Shown one piece after another: positions 1-8,140 of a DNA stretch of 64,000 nt. The notes beneath the pieces are model-generated. The model saw only the letters and a list, made by a program, of their open reading frames with translations, was not told the origin of the DNA and searched no databases. Source of the stretch: Pseudomonas helleri (lineage in GTDB: Bacteria; Pseudomonadota; Gammaproteobacteria; Pseudomonadales; Pseudomonadaceae); assembly GCF_009600315.1 (NCBI RefSeq), contig NZ_WIWC01000002.1:1-64000 (forward strand). Direction: 5' to 3'. The translations under genes and the position numbers were made by a program. Position 1 is the stretch's first letter; every line of letters begins with the position of its first letter.

Positions 1-71
1 GTTAGCTCAGTTGGTAGAGCAGTTGGCTTTTAACCAATTGGTCGTAGGTTCGAATCCCACACGACCCACCA
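1..71 (+). tRNA. tRNA-Lys (anticodon TTT), 5' end cut by window
   Basis: The sequence reads from the last two bases of the 5' acceptor strand through the D arm (TAGCTCAGTTGGTAGAGC), the anticodon loop CTTTTAA with anticodon TTT, the T arm GGTTCGAATCC, and the 3' acceptor strand ACGACCC, then discriminator A and an encoded CCA at 69-71. By pairing, about five 5' bases (expected GGGTC) lie outside the window. A short ORF over the same bases is coincidental. Confidence 0.97.
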
Positions 72-88
72 TATCGCAAGACCAAAAC

Positions 89-122
89 AGCCGGTTTATC
101 CTCAGGGATGACCGGCTTTTTT
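89..122 (+). terminator. Rho-independent terminator of tRNA-Lys
   Basis: A GC-rich hairpin (AGCCGGT at 89-95 pairing with ACCGGCT at 111-117, extended inward by ATCC/GGAT) is followed directly by TTTTTT. It lies 18 bases after the tRNA CCA. Confidence 0.9.
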
Positions 123-310
123 GTGCCTGCGATTTGATGATCTACCTCTTCGAGTGCGCACTAGCTGATATTCGACGGGAAGGATTGCCTAGTATGCTTC
201 TCCCGCTTTAAATCAATAAGTGCTTTGCACTTGAAAATCCGTCAGGGCGATCGGCAGTTGGCGGCCGAGCGTAGGCAGGATGGGGCAATAAGCATCAAGG
301 AGGAGCGCTC

Positions 311-1540
311 ATGATGCGTGTCAAGGAACGTTTCTCAGCCTACAACCAAGTGCTGAGTGTGTTGCCTTTTCGCAAGCAGCTCATCGGTCAGGGGCTGTCG
401 ATGGCCGGCGATGCGATTTGTCTGGCGGCGCTGCCGATAGCGTTCATACGAGAAGGTTTGGGTGGCGGTGTGTTTGGCTTCGTCATGGCCGCAGTGGGTG
501 TCGGAACAGTGATCGGTGCTCTGGCCGGGGGGATGCTTGCGGATCGCAAGTCGCCTAAACAAGTACTCATTTATACCGATACGGCCAGAGGAGTAACGCA
601 ACTTGCCGTCGTTGCGTTACTCATGACAGGGGCGCCTTGGGGCTTGATGGTGCTCGCCTACCTGATCTTCGGTATCGGCATCGGTGTTTCACGGCCATGC
701 GCTCAGGTTCTGCTGGTCAATCTGCTGCCCAAAAAAGCTCTAGTGGCGGGCAACGGAGCGATGAACTTCATTGATAATCTGGTCGCCATTCTGTTTCCGG
801 CCACGTTGGGCGTGTTCATCATTCTGTGGGAGCCGGTATGGGGAATACTGATCGATGGCTTGACCTTCTTCTGCGCTGCGATTTACACCGCTCAATTGCC
901 GAATGTCGGCCATCATGAATCAGACGAAGAGTTCTCGCTGCGTGAGGCGCTCAATGGCGTCACTGTGGTTATCAATAACGCGACGCTGGTGCTGGGGTTT
1001 GCCGCGACGCTGGTGCTGAACGTTTTGTGTTTTCCGATTTTTCTGGTGGTTGCCCCTTACGCGATCAGTCATCGCTTCAGCGAAGAAATGTGGGGTTATT
1101 GCCTGGCCGCATCGGGGTTCGGCGCGTGTGTTGGCTCAGTCATCACCGTGCTGGCTTCGGGACATGAGCGACTGGTGGGGCTTGCGGTCATTTGCGGACT
1201 GTTTCTGGCGGGGGCCATGGCGTTGCTCGGGCTGGGTACGTTGGCATGGATGGCTATTCTGGGGGCGACATTCGTCGGTATCGTCGAAGCCTCCTGGCTC
1301 ACGGGTTGGGCAACCGCTATGCAGACACTCTCCCCGGAGAAGGATCTGGGCAAAGTCGTGGCGGTAGATACCTTCGTCACCAGCGGCGCTCACCCCTTTA
1401 TTTATATGGGCAGCGGTGTGGTCGGCGGGATTATCGGCTACTCCCAGGCCCTGACGCTCACCGCCGTTGTCAGTGCGGGCGCAATACTGTTGATTGTCCT
1501 TACGGCAATCCTGTTCTCTCCAAGGGTGTACCAGGGCTAG
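311..1540 (+). CDS. MFS transporter, EntS-like exporter type
   Basis: This 409-residue inner-membrane protein has about 12 hydrophobic segments. The loop between TM2 and TM3 carries GGMLADRKSPKQ (residues 73-84), a recognisable MFS motif A. The length and N-terminal pattern resemble the MFS_3/EntS group of small-molecule exporters, but the substrate cannot be read from sequence. The ATG start is preceded by AAGGAG at 298-303. The gene stands alone between tRNA-Lys and a convergent DUF3077-like gene. Positions just downstream of a tRNA are often used by accessory DNA, so it may be part of a variable segment; that is inference. MFS membership is secure, substrate unknown. Confidence 0.85.
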   Translation: MMRVKERFSAYNQVLSVLPFRKQLIGQGLSMAGDAICLAALPIAFIREGLGGGVFGFVMAAVGVGTVIGALAGGMLADRKSPKQVLIYTDTARGVTQLAVVALLMTGAPWGLMVLAYLIFGIGIGVSRPCAQVLLVNLLPKKALVAGNGAMNFIDNLVAILFPATLGVFIILWEPVWGILIDGLTFFCAAIYTAQLPNVGHHESDEEFSLREALNGVTVVINNATLVLGFAATLVLNVLCFPIFLVVAPYAISHRFSEEMWGYCLAASGFGACVGSVITVLASGHERLVGLAVICGLFLAGAMALLGLGTLAWMAILGATFVGIVEASWLTGWATAMQTLSPEKDLGKVVAVDTFVTSGAHPFIYMGSGVVGGIIGYSQALTLTAVVSAGAILLIVLTAILFSPRVYQG

Positions 1541-1620
1541 CGGCAGCCCGGGCACTGGCCTTGAGTGACCGTGAAGTGTAGCGATAGAGTTGCCCACGGT
1601 TTCGAGCTAAATCCACAGCG

Positions 1621-1893
1621 CTAGGGAACGTCTTGCAGCCCCAGGGTCACGTCATCAATGATCGCCTTCGCCATCTCGCTGAGGTAGTGCGACGCCCAGC
1701 GCATGGTTTCATGGCCATCGTCCATGGCGCCCAGATAAGAAAGCCTGTTGACGCAGTTCAACAGTAACGAGGCGTGTTGTAGGGCTTCTTCGCCCGAGAC
1801 ACCGGCAATGACGCTGAACAGGCGCTGGTTCTCAGCGTTGCATGCACCAAAGGTGGCGCCGCCAACGGTTTTGATCAACGGGGAGACGTTCAT
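1621..1893 (-). CDS. DUF3077-like small protein
   Basis: A 90-residue cytoplasmic protein with no signal peptide or membrane segment. The pattern FSVIAGVSGEEALQHASLLL in the first half followed by a long helical second half resembles the small Pseudomonas DUF3077 family, whose function is unknown. The start ATG overlaps the stop of a 30-codon upstream ORF (ATGA), and GAGG just upstream can serve as ribosome binding site, so its translation is probably coupled to that ORF. About 150 bases further upstream lies a C4-like antisense RNA. That layout copies the phage P1/P7 c4-icd-ant regulation, which suggests a phage-derived regulator or toxin-like cargo kept under post-transcriptional control (inference). 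Family assignment is from memory and moderate. Confidence 0.65.
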   Translation of the reverse strand: MNVSPLIKTVGGATFGACNAENQRLFSVIAGVSGEEALQHASLLLNCVNRLSYLGAMDDGHETMRWASHYLSEMAKAIIDDVTLGLQDVP

Positions 1894-1982
1894 AGGTCAC
1901 CTCGTTTTGCATCGAGATGTAGGGCTTTGGGCCGGTCGACAGTACGCGTAGGGCATTTTTTGAACGGATTGAGAGCGTGCAT
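1890..1982 (-). CDS. 30-codon leader ORF overlapping the DUF3077 start
   Basis: The ORF starts with ATG at 1982-1980, nine bases after AGGAG (1996-1992), and ends with TGA at 1892-1890, sharing ATGA with the next start codon. The peptide begins MHALNPFKKC and is basic. Its AGGAG lies inside box b, which is complementary to the loop of the C4-like RNA upstream, so pairing would block its translation. In phage P1 the short icd frame plays exactly this part for ant. A second frame starting at 1989 also fits but sits only two bases after AGGAG. Expression is not proven. Confidence 0.5.
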   Translation of the reverse strand: MHALNPFKKCPTRTVDRPKALHLDAKRGDL

Positions 1983-1992
1983 CTGGCATTAC

Positions 1993-2029
1993 TCCTGTAT
2001 GTGAGGAGCTACCACGGTTCGCCGCTAAA
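1993..2029 (-). promoter_or_regulatory. C4 target boxes a and b
   Basis: On the minus strand, box a (TTTAGCGG, 2029-2022) and box b (CATACAGGA, 2001-1993) lie just before the leader ORF. Seven bases of a (TTAGCGG) and all nine of b are the reverse complement of two single-stranded-looking segments in the C4-like RNA (CCGCTAA near 2063-2057 and TCCTGTATG at 2078-2070). Box b contains the AGGAG ribosome binding site. Confidence 0.6.
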
Positions 2030-2040
2030 CGAATAAGGGT

Positions 2041-2115
2041 GGCAGCTGTGCGCAGGTTAGCGGACCGGGCATACAGGACCCCGGCAGACCCGAAGGTCTC
2101 CCACGCACAGCCGCC
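2041..2115 (-). ncRNA. C4-like antisense RNA
   Basis: Read on the minus strand, an outer stem (GGCGGCTGTGCG with CGCACAGCTGCC, one mismatch) encloses a hairpin AGACC-TTCG-GGTCT and a second hairpin closed by CCGGG/CCCGG whose loop holds TCCTGTATG. This shape, and the complementarity of the loop and of CCGCTAA to downstream boxes b and a, match the C4 antisense RNA family of phages P1/P7 and many proteobacterial prophages. In P1 the RNA is processed from the same transcript as its target and represses translation of icd/ant. Here the target would be the leader ORF and the DUF3077-like gene. Assignment rests on structure and box logic seen by eye; covariance scoring was not possible. Confidence 0.6.
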
Positions 2116-2135
2116 ATAAACAGATAGGCGGGCAC

Positions 2136-2198
2136 AAAAAAGCGCCTGCTATCGGAATGGTGGGCGCTGTGCGCCTGTATGAACTCGGGCCGCTAAAC
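2136..2198 (-). promoter_or_regulatory. Second a/b box copy with attenuator-like hairpin upstream of the C4-like RNA
   Basis: On the minus strand a second TTTAGCGG (2197-2190) and CATACAGG (2181-2174) precede a six-base stem AGCGCC/GGCGCT (arms near 2168-2163 and 2146-2141) followed by TTTTTT, which looks like an intrinsic terminator. The 3' arm can instead pair with GCCT further on in a competing hairpin (GATAG.../...CTATC). The boxes could let the C4 RNA act on its own leader transcript. This is inference; only the repeats and complementarities are seen directly. Confidence 0.35.
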
Positions 2199-2287
2199 CC
2201 GTTCGCTGATGTGCAGCGACGTCGGAAGGGTAACGCTTACTTAGTTAAAAAGTCGAGAGCTCCCGAATGCCATACGCCCTATCCATC

Positions 2288-2320
2288 ATAAAAAAAAGCG
2301 TCCTTGCGGACGCTTTTTTA
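2288..2320. terminator. Bidirectional intrinsic terminator
   Basis: AAAAAAAGCGTCC-TTGC-GGACGCTTTTTT forms an eight-base GC-rich stem extended by A/T pairs, with a T tract on both strands. It sits about 55 bases after the minus-strand stop of gadC, which it probably serves. Confidence 0.85.
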
Positions 2321-2376
2321 TGCCTGCGTAAAACCCAGCCTGTGGTCACTGCCTCGGACAGCGACCACCTGACACC

Positions 2377-3963
2377 CTAGGTTGCCGCTGGCGCGGGAGG
2401 CGGGGTCGATGACGTCGTGCCGTTGCCTGCGGCAGCCGCGGCAGCAGCCTTGTCGTCTTCATCTTGCAAGTCTTGCAGCGCCGCTGAGTACTGGTCGGCT
2501 TCTGCCTTGGGCACCATCTGCCACGAAGGTTTGCGCACCGCATAGAAGATAAAGGGCGGTATGCCCGCGATGATCAGCCCGAGCAGCAATATCCCCGCGT
2601 ATTCGAGGAACGGCATGCTGCTGAAACTGCTCGGTGGAATAAAGCCGAAGATCAGCGCCACGCAGGTCGAAAACAGACCCAGATAGCACCAGCCGTGCAG
2701 CCCTTTGAGCACATAGCCGCGTTTGACGTTGGGCTGAGTTTTGCGCAACTTCATGGCGGCCAGGAACATGAACACGTAAATGATCAGGTACATCAACGCG
2801 GCCATGGCACTGATCATCCAGAAGGCATCGGATACGTTGTCGATGAAGATATAAATCGTTGAAAGCAGGGTTACGATGATGGCCTGCAAGTACAGGATGT
2901 TTTTCTGTACGCCTTTTTTGTTCACTTGTTGAAAGATCGGCGGAAGCATGCCGGCTTTACCGACAAACAGCAGCCCCGTAGACGGGCCTGCCGTCCAGGC
3001 CAGCACGCCGCCCAAAGCACCAATAATCAACAGGATTGCCAGAATAGGCGTTGCCCACGGTATGCCGAAGCCTTCGAAAAAGGCGGAGTAGGCCTGAATG
3101 ACGCCCGCGGTCAGGCTGGTCGAATCAGCCGGAACCACTATCGAAATCGCCACGGTCGGCGGGATGAACACCAGCAGAATCATGAAGAAGGCCAACAGGA
3201 TGGCGCGCGGCATTTCTTTTTGCGGGTTGCGCAGCTCGCGGGCGTGAATGGCGTTCATTTCAATACCGGCGAACGCCAGGAAGTTACTCACGATCAACAC
3301 CAGACCCGTGATGGCCCCGGTGAATTGATGCCAAAAGTCCTGATGCAGTTTATGTGCGCCCACTTGTGCGGTGGTGTGGGTGTCGAAAATGGTCGGAATC
3401 AGTGCGTCCCACGTCAGCGGGGTCGCCGATTTATGCCCCAGTACCAGCCAGGCCACGCCCAGCAGAACCAGGAGCGCCGCAGGCAATGCCGTGCCCAGCA
3501 GCATGAACCAGGAGGTCAATTTGGACAGGGCTGTCATGCCGTTAAGCGCAACAAAGGTCGATAGCCAATACAGGACGATGATCACCGCGGTGGTGAATAC
3601 CCCGCTCTTGGCCAGCTCAGGATTGATCAGGTAGGCCAGCGTACTGGCGCCAAAGCCCAGCACGATGGGGTACCAGGTGACCACTTGTACCCACATGAAC
3701 CACATGATGAAAAAGCCCGGTCGGTCGCCATATGCTTGGCGGACCCAGCCGTAAATCCCGCCGTTCCAGCCGGTGCCCAGTTCAGAGGCAACCAGTGACA
3801 CCGGGATGAAGAACAGCAGCGCCGGGATCACGTAGAGAAACACCGAGCCCAGGCCGTAGACCGCCATGCTGGGCAATGAGCGGATGCTGGCAACAGCGGC
3901 AACCATCATGAAGCAGATGGTGAGCCACGACATGTATGTTTTAGCTTTGCTGGTAGTAGCCAT
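2377..3963 (-). CDS. gadC: Glutamate:GABA antiporter
   Basis: This 528-residue APC-superfamily inner-membrane transporter has about 12 hydrophobic segments and the N-terminal pattern ASIRSLPSMAVYGLGSVFLY typical of GadC-like permeases. GadC imports glutamate and exports GABA, so that decarboxylation inside the cell consumes protons. AAAGGAG lies 12 bases before the start. The gene follows glsA by 15 bases on the same strand and is divergent from gadB, which completes the pathway. The C-terminal tail after the last membrane segment is acidic, then Ala-, Pro- and Thr-rich, and has no histidine, unlike the E. coli GadC C-plug that gates by pH. Function is well supported by context; substrate preference is inferred. 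Confidence 0.88.
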   Translation of the reverse strand: MATTSKAKTYMSWLTICFMMVAAVASIRSLPSMAVYGLGSVFLYVIPALLFFIPVSLVASELGTGWNGGIYGWVRQAYGDRPGFFIMWFMWVQVVTWYPIVLGFGASTLAYLINPELAKSGVFTTAVIIVLYWLSTFVALNGMTALSKLTSWFMLLGTALPAALLVLLGVAWLVLGHKSATPLTWDALIPTIFDTHTTAQVGAHKLHQDFWHQFTGAITGLVLIVSNFLAFAGIEMNAIHARELRNPQKEMPRAILLAFFMILLVFIPPTVAISIVVPADSTSLTAGVIQAYSAFFEGFGIPWATPILAILLIIGALGGVLAWTAGPSTGLLFVGKAGMLPPIFQQVNKKGVQKNILYLQAIIVTLLSTIYIFIDNVSDAFWMISAMAALMYLIIYVFMFLAAMKLRKTQPNVKRGYVLKGLHGWCYLGLFSTCVALIFGFIPPSSFSSMPFLEYAGILLLGLIIAGIPPFIFYAVRKPSWQMVPKAEADQYSAALQDLQDEDDKAAAAAAAGNGTTSSTPPPAPAAT

Positions 3964-3978
3964 GGATGTCTCGCTCCT

Positions 3979-4932
3979 TTACGCGAATTCGTGCAGCAGG
4001 CTCAGATTGAGCGTGCGGCTCAGGTGCTCGGCGGCCAACTGGCCGCGCACGCTGTTACCCGCCACATCCAAAGGCGGGGCAAAAGCGGCAATGGCGCACA
4101 CGCCCGGCACCACAGCCAGAATGCCACCCCCGACGCCACTTTTACCCGGCAAGCCAACCTTGTAGTACCAGTCGCCCGTGGTGTCATACAGGCCATTCAA
4201 GGTCATCTCGGAAAGGATCGGCGCCACATTTTTCGCGGCCACAACACGCTTGCCGGTGATGGGGTTCACGCCGCCATTGGCCAGCGTCACGCCCATGGTC
4301 ACCAGGTCATGGCAGGTAATCGACACCGAGCATTGGCGGGTGTAGACATCGCACACTTGCATCGGGTCGGCGTGCATGTACCCGTAGCTTTGCAACAGCC
4401 AGGCAATGCCGCGGTTGTGTTGATTGGTGTCGGCCTCCGATTGGTAAACCTCTTCGTTGACCGGCAGTTCGCGCCCTGCAAAAGCGTTGTAGGTGGTTTG
4501 AATCTGATCCCAGCGATCCTTCGCGTTGTCGGCCTTGATCAGGCTAACCGTGGCCATCGCACCGGCATTGACAAAGGGATTCAGCGGTCTGCCCTTGTGC
4601 AACTCCAGGGCAATCACCGAGTTGAAAGGCTCGCCGGTCGGGTCGCAGCCGATCTTGCTGCGCAAGACTTGGGGACCTACTTCATCCAGCACATGCGCCA
4701 GGGTAAAGACCTTGGAAATCGACTCAATGGCGAATGCGTAATCGGTGTCGCCCACTTCGGCATGGGTGCCATCGCAAAACATGATGCTGATGCCAAACAG
4801 GTTCGAAGGGACTGAGGCCAGGTACGGGATGTAGCTGGCGTTTTTGCCGTGATGGTTGCCGGAATACCGCTGGAGCGCTTCGTCCAGTGCCTGCTTGACC
4901 TCGTCGTTTAGGGTGGTGGGTCGTTGTTTCAT
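3979..4932 (-). CDS. glsA: Glutaminase (serine-dependent, GlsA type)
   Basis: The 317-residue enzyme hydrolyses glutamine to glutamate and ammonia. The beta-lactamase-like catalytic motif SISK is present at residues 71-74 (FAIESISKVFTLAHVLDEVG), as are the family stretches NPFVNAGAM and GKSGVGGGILAVVPG. The ATG at 4932 is chosen because CGGAG lies upstream at normal spacing; a TTG 33 bases earlier lacks one. It is co-transcribed with gadC. Together the pair can feed glutamate to the decarboxylase and also release ammonia, as in the E. coli YbaS-GadC acid-resistance route. Confidence 0.93.
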   Translation of the reverse strand: MKQRPTTLNDEVKQALDEALQRYSGNHHGKNASYIPYLASVPSNLFGISIMFCDGTHAEVGDTDYAFAIESISKVFTLAHVLDEVGPQVLRSKIGCDPTGEPFNSVIALELHKGRPLNPFVNAGAMATVSLIKADNAKDRWDQIQTTYNAFAGRELPVNEEVYQSEADTNQHNRGIAWLLQSYGYMHADPMQVCDVYTRQCSVSITCHDLVTMGVTLANGGVNPITGKRVVAAKNVAPILSEMTLNGLYDTTGDWYYKVGLPGKSGVGGGILAVVPGVCAIAAFAPPLDVAGNSVRGQLAAEHLSRTLNLSLLHEFA

Positions 4933-5103
4933 GGTGCTCGCTCCGTGAGGACGTTGAAGAAACAAGACTATAGATCGGAAAATTTACGTTGATCGAAAAT
5001 CGGACGGCAGACCCAAAAAGGTTGTCTATGCTGGCTTGGCCTGACCCGAGCCGCAGTTGATTAGGCAGGCTCCCCGGTTGACCCATACTCAAGGAGAGAT
5101 CAC

Positions 5104-6501
5104 ATGGCCCTTCACCGTATCAAGAGCAATAAGGACATTGACCCCGTATTTGGTTCTTCTACGCTGGCGCACGCCGCAGCGGTCAAGTTGTTCCCAGAGG
5201 CTGAGCAATCGCCCCGTGAGGTGTATCAGCTGGTTCATGATGAGTTGTATCTGGATGGCAACGCTCGGCAGAACCTCGCCACCTTTTGCCAAACGTGGGA
5301 AGAGGATGAAGTCCACAAGCTGATGGACCTGTCGATCGACAAGAACATGATCGACAAGGACGAATACCCACAGTCCGCCGAGCTGGAAAGCCGTTGCATC
5401 CACATGCTGGCGGACTTGTGGCATTCCCCGGAAGCTGAGACCACTATCGGCACATCCACCGTAGGTTCCAGTGAAGCGTGCATGCTCGGTGGTCTGGCTG
5501 CTCTGTGGCGCTGGCGTGCAGCACGCAAGGCGGCAGGCAAGCCGACGTCCACCCCGAACATGGTCTGCGGCCCGGTTCAGGTGTGCTGGCACAAATTTGC
5601 CCGTTATTGGGACATCGAAATTCGTGAAGTGCCGATGTCCGAAGGGCACTGGTTCATGACGCCTGAGGACATGCTGGCGCGTGTCGATGAACATACGATT
5701 GTGGTGGTGCCGACCTTTGGTCAGACCTTTACCGGGCTGTATGAAACGGTAAAACCGCTGTCGGACGCGCTGGATGATCTGGATAAACGCACCGGGCTGA
5801 GCGTTGATATTCACGTCGATGGCGCAAGTGGTGCGATGCTGGCGCCGTTTTGCGCGCCGGATGTTCTTTGGGATTTTCGCGTCGCACGGGTCAAGTCCAT
5901 CAGCACCTCGGGGCACAAGTTTGGCCTGGCGCCACTGGGGGCAGGCTGGGTGATCTGGCGTGACGTCAAAGAATTACCGGAAGGCTTGATCTTCCACGTG
6001 AATTATCTGGGCGGGGACATGCCAACCTTCGCCTTGAACTTCTCGCGTCCGGCGGGGCAAATCATTGCGCAGTACTACAACTTCTTGCGCCTGGGTCGTG
6101 AAGGTTACGAGCGAATTCATTCGGCGTGCTATGAAACGGCACAGTTTCTGTCCAGTGAAATTGTCAAAATCGGCCCGTTCGAAATGCTCTATGACGGTAA
6201 TCCACAGCTAGGCATTCCCGCGCTGACATGGCGTTTGAAGCCGGGCGCAGAGGTGGGTTATTCGCTCTATGATCTGGCGGATCGGTTGCGAACACGCGGT
6301 TGGTTGGTGCCAGCGTATAGCTTGCCTGCGAACGCAGAAAAGGTGGTGGTGCAGCGGATTTTGGTCAAGCAGGGCCTGTCGATCGACATGGCCAAGTTAC
6401 TGTTGGCTGACTTCAAGCGTGCGGTTGAGTTCTTCGATGAACACCAGCCTCATGGCTTCAAGGGCCGTGAAGGCGAGTCGGGTAACCACACCGGTCGTTA
6501 A
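5104..6501 (+). CDS. gadB: Glutamate decarboxylase
   Basis: The 465-residue PLP enzyme converts glutamate to GABA and CO2, using a proton. The Schiff-base lysine is K272 in [13 protein letters not shown], and the cofactor aspartate D239 lies in HVDGASG. Length matches E. coli GadB (466). The C-terminus carries an NHT just before the end, comparable to the terminal His-Thr that takes part in pH autoinhibition of the E. coli enzyme. AAGGAGA precedes the ATG. The gene is divergent from glsA-gadC across 171 bases, which probably hold both promoters; no operator could be assigned there. Confidence 0.95.
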   Translation: MALHRIKSNKDIDPVFGSSTLAHAAAVKLFPEAEQSPREVYQLVHDELYLDGNARQNLATFCQTWEEDEVHKLMDLSIDKNMIDKDEYPQSAELESRCIHMLADLWHSPEAETTIGTSTVGSSEACMLGGLAALWRWRAARKAAGKPTSTPNMVCGPVQVCWHKFARYWDIEIREVPMSEGHWFMTPEDMLARVDEHTIVVVPTFGQTFTGLYETVKPLSDALDDLDKRTGLSVDIHVDGASGAMLAPFCAPDVLWDFRVARVKSISTSGHKFGLAPLGAGWVIWRDVKELPEGLIFHVNYLGGDMPTFALNFSRPAGQIIAQYYNFLRLGREGYERIHSACYETAQFLSSEIVKIGPFEMLYDGNPQLGIPALTWRLKPGAEVGYSLYDLADRLRTRGWLVPAYSLPANAEKVVVQRILVKQGLSIDMAKLLLADFKRAVEFFDEHQPHGFKGREGESGNHTGR

Positions 6502-6506
6502 ACCCT

Positions 6507-6534
6507 GGCCCCGCAAGCCCATGCTCGCGGGGCC
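6507..6534. terminator. GC-rich hairpin between gadB and ndh
   Basis: GGCCCCGC (6507-6514) pairs with GCGGGGCC (6527-6534). It lies between the convergent ends of gadB and ndh but has only a short A/T run at either side, so it may be a weak or bidirectional terminator. Confidence 0.5.
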
Positions 6535-6544
6535 AAAAGCCGGC

Positions 6545-7846
6545 TTAATGCAGTTTCAGGCGCGGTTCTGTACCGCGTCCGATTCGGCTGCCCAGCATCA
6601 GCATCAAGGTACGGAACGTCCCGTAAAGCGCCATCTGGTGCATGCGATACAGCGAGATGTAGAACATTCGCGCCAACCAGCCTTCCAGCATGACGGTGCC
6701 CATCAAACTGCCCATCAAGTTACCCACCGCCGAAAAGCTCGACAGCGAAATCAGCGAGCCGTAATCGCGGTAGTGGTAGTCCGGTAATTGTGCTTTACCT
6801 TCCAGCCGCAGCTTCAGCGACTTGGCCAGCAGCGAAGCTTGCTGGTGAGCGGCTTGCGCGCGAGGCGGGACCATCTTGTCGCTGCCCGGTTGCGGGCACG
6901 CCGCGCAATCGCCAAAGGCAAAGATGTTGTCATCGCGCGTCGTTTGCAGGGTAGGGCGCACGACCAATTGGTTAATGCGGTTGGTTTCCAGCCCGGCAAT
7001 GTCTTTCAGAAAGCCCGGTGCCCGAATGCCCGCCGCCCACACTTTCAAGCTGGCAGGTATTACTTGGCCGTCCTTGGTGATCAGACTGTCAGCCGTCACT
7101 TCGCTCACCGCGGCGTTGGTCAGTACGGTGACCCCCAGTTTTTCCAGGGTTTTATGCACAGGCCCGCCAATACGTTCCGGCAAGGCAGGCAACACCCGTG
7201 GACCGGCCTCGATCAGGGTGATGTGCATGTTTTCCGGCTTAATCCGATCCAGTCCGTAAGCCGCCAGCTCATGCGCGGCGTTATGCAGTTCGGCGGCCAG
7301 TTCAACACCGGTTGCCCCGGCACCCACGATCGCGACGCTGATTTGTTCAATGGCATCGGTTTGCCCGGCGTGCGCGCGCAGGTAGTGGTTGAGCAGTTGT
7401 TGATGAAACTTCTCGGCCTGTTTGCGGGTGTCGAGAAACAGGCAGTGCTCTGCTGCGCCCTGAGTGCCGAAGTCGTTGGTAGTACTGCCTACAGCAATCA
7501 CCAGCGTGTCGTAACTCAGCTCGCGCGCAGGCACCAGCTCTTGGCCGTTTTCGTCGAGGGTCGCCGACAATGAGATCTTTTTCGAGTCGCGATCCAGACC
7601 GCTCATGCGCCCCAGCTGGAACTCGAAGTGGTTCCATTTAGCCTGAGCGACATAGTTGAGCTCGTCTTCCGAAGAGTTGAGCGAGCCAGCGGCCACTTCG
7701 TGCAGCAGCGGTTTCCAGATATGGGTCAGGTTGGCGTCGACCAGCGTGACGCTGGCTTTACCGCGCTTGCCCAGAGTCTTACCCAGGCGGGTCGCCAACT
7801 CCAGGCCGCCGGCGCCGCCGCCGACAATAACAATACGATGGGACAT
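6545..7846 (-). CDS. ndh: Type II NADH dehydrogenase (NDH-2)
   Basis: This 433-residue peripheral membrane flavoprotein transfers electrons from NADH to quinone without pumping protons. It has two dinucleotide-binding motifs, VIVGGGAGGLELA near the N-terminus (FAD) and VAIVGAGATGVELA in the middle (NADH), and AAGIRAPGFL and NIFAFGDCAACPQP further on. The C-terminal region contains a likely amphipathic membrane anchor. The start at 7846 (MSHRIVIVGG) matches the usual family N-terminus; a GTG nine bases upstream is also possible. A DUF3094 gene lies just upstream on the same strand, as in other Pseudomonas as I recall. Confidence 0.93.
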   Translation of the reverse strand: MSHRIVIVGGGAGGLELATRLGKTLGKRGKASVTLVDANLTHIWKPLLHEVAAGSLNSSEDELNYVAQAKWNHFEFQLGRMSGLDRDSKKISLSATLDENGQELVPARELSYDTLVIAVGSTTNDFGTQGAAEHCLFLDTRKQAEKFHQQLLNHYLRAHAGQTDAIEQISVAIVGAGATGVELAAELHNAAHELAAYGLDRIKPENMHITLIEAGPRVLPALPERIGGPVHKTLEKLGVTVLTNAAVSEVTADSLITKDGQVIPASLKVWAAGIRAPGFLKDIAGLETNRINQLVVRPTLQTTRDDNIFAFGDCAACPQPGSDKMVPPRAQAAHQQASLLAKSLKLRLEGKAQLPDYHYRDYGSLISLSSFSAVGNLMGSLMGTVMLEGWLARMFYISLYRMHQMALYGTFRTLMLMLGSRIGRGTEPRLKLH

Positions 7847-7912
7847 AGGTATCACTCACAAGGCTTGAAAAAAAATTCTGTGCCTGAGCGATCCGGGCGA
7901 GCGCAACGCAGC

Positions 7913-8086
7913 TCATAGCGCCAGATAACTCAGGAGGCGGCTCAAAAAGCCAAGGCCAATCACCACGATCACCACCACAGCAAGGAGCAGCCAAGGCCTG
8001 AAAGGCCGGCGCTCAACTTGATGTTGAGGAAGCAGCAGGTACTCTTCGACATGCTTTTGATCATCTGAGTTCAAGCGGCTGGACAT
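7913..8086 (-). CDS. DUF3094 family small membrane protein
   Basis: The 57-residue protein begins MSSRLNSDDQKHVEEYL and has one hydrophobic segment in its last 26 residues (LLLAVVVIVVIGLGFLSRLL). The N-terminal part is hydrophilic and would face the cytoplasm. This pattern fits the DUF3094 family found next to ndh in Pseudomonas; function unknown. GAGG lies eight bases before the ATG. It is 66 bases upstream of ndh on the same strand. Confidence 0.75.
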   Translation of the reverse strand: MSSRLNSDDQKHVEEYLLLPQHQVERRPFRPWLLLAVVVIVVIGLGFLSRLLSYLAL

Positions 8087-8140
8087 ATTTTGGGCCTCGT
8101 CCGATAGACGTTGCAGGCGGAGTTAAAGCTACAGCATTGA

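Noticed and set aside
11..211. A 66-codon frame over the tRNA gene
   Set aside because: It reads through tRNA-Lys and its terminator; no ribosome site and no protein-like features.
1..2376. An integrated island bounded by tRNA-Lys
   Set aside because: No integrase gene and no repeat of the tRNA 3' end was seen downstream, so only the possibility is noted.
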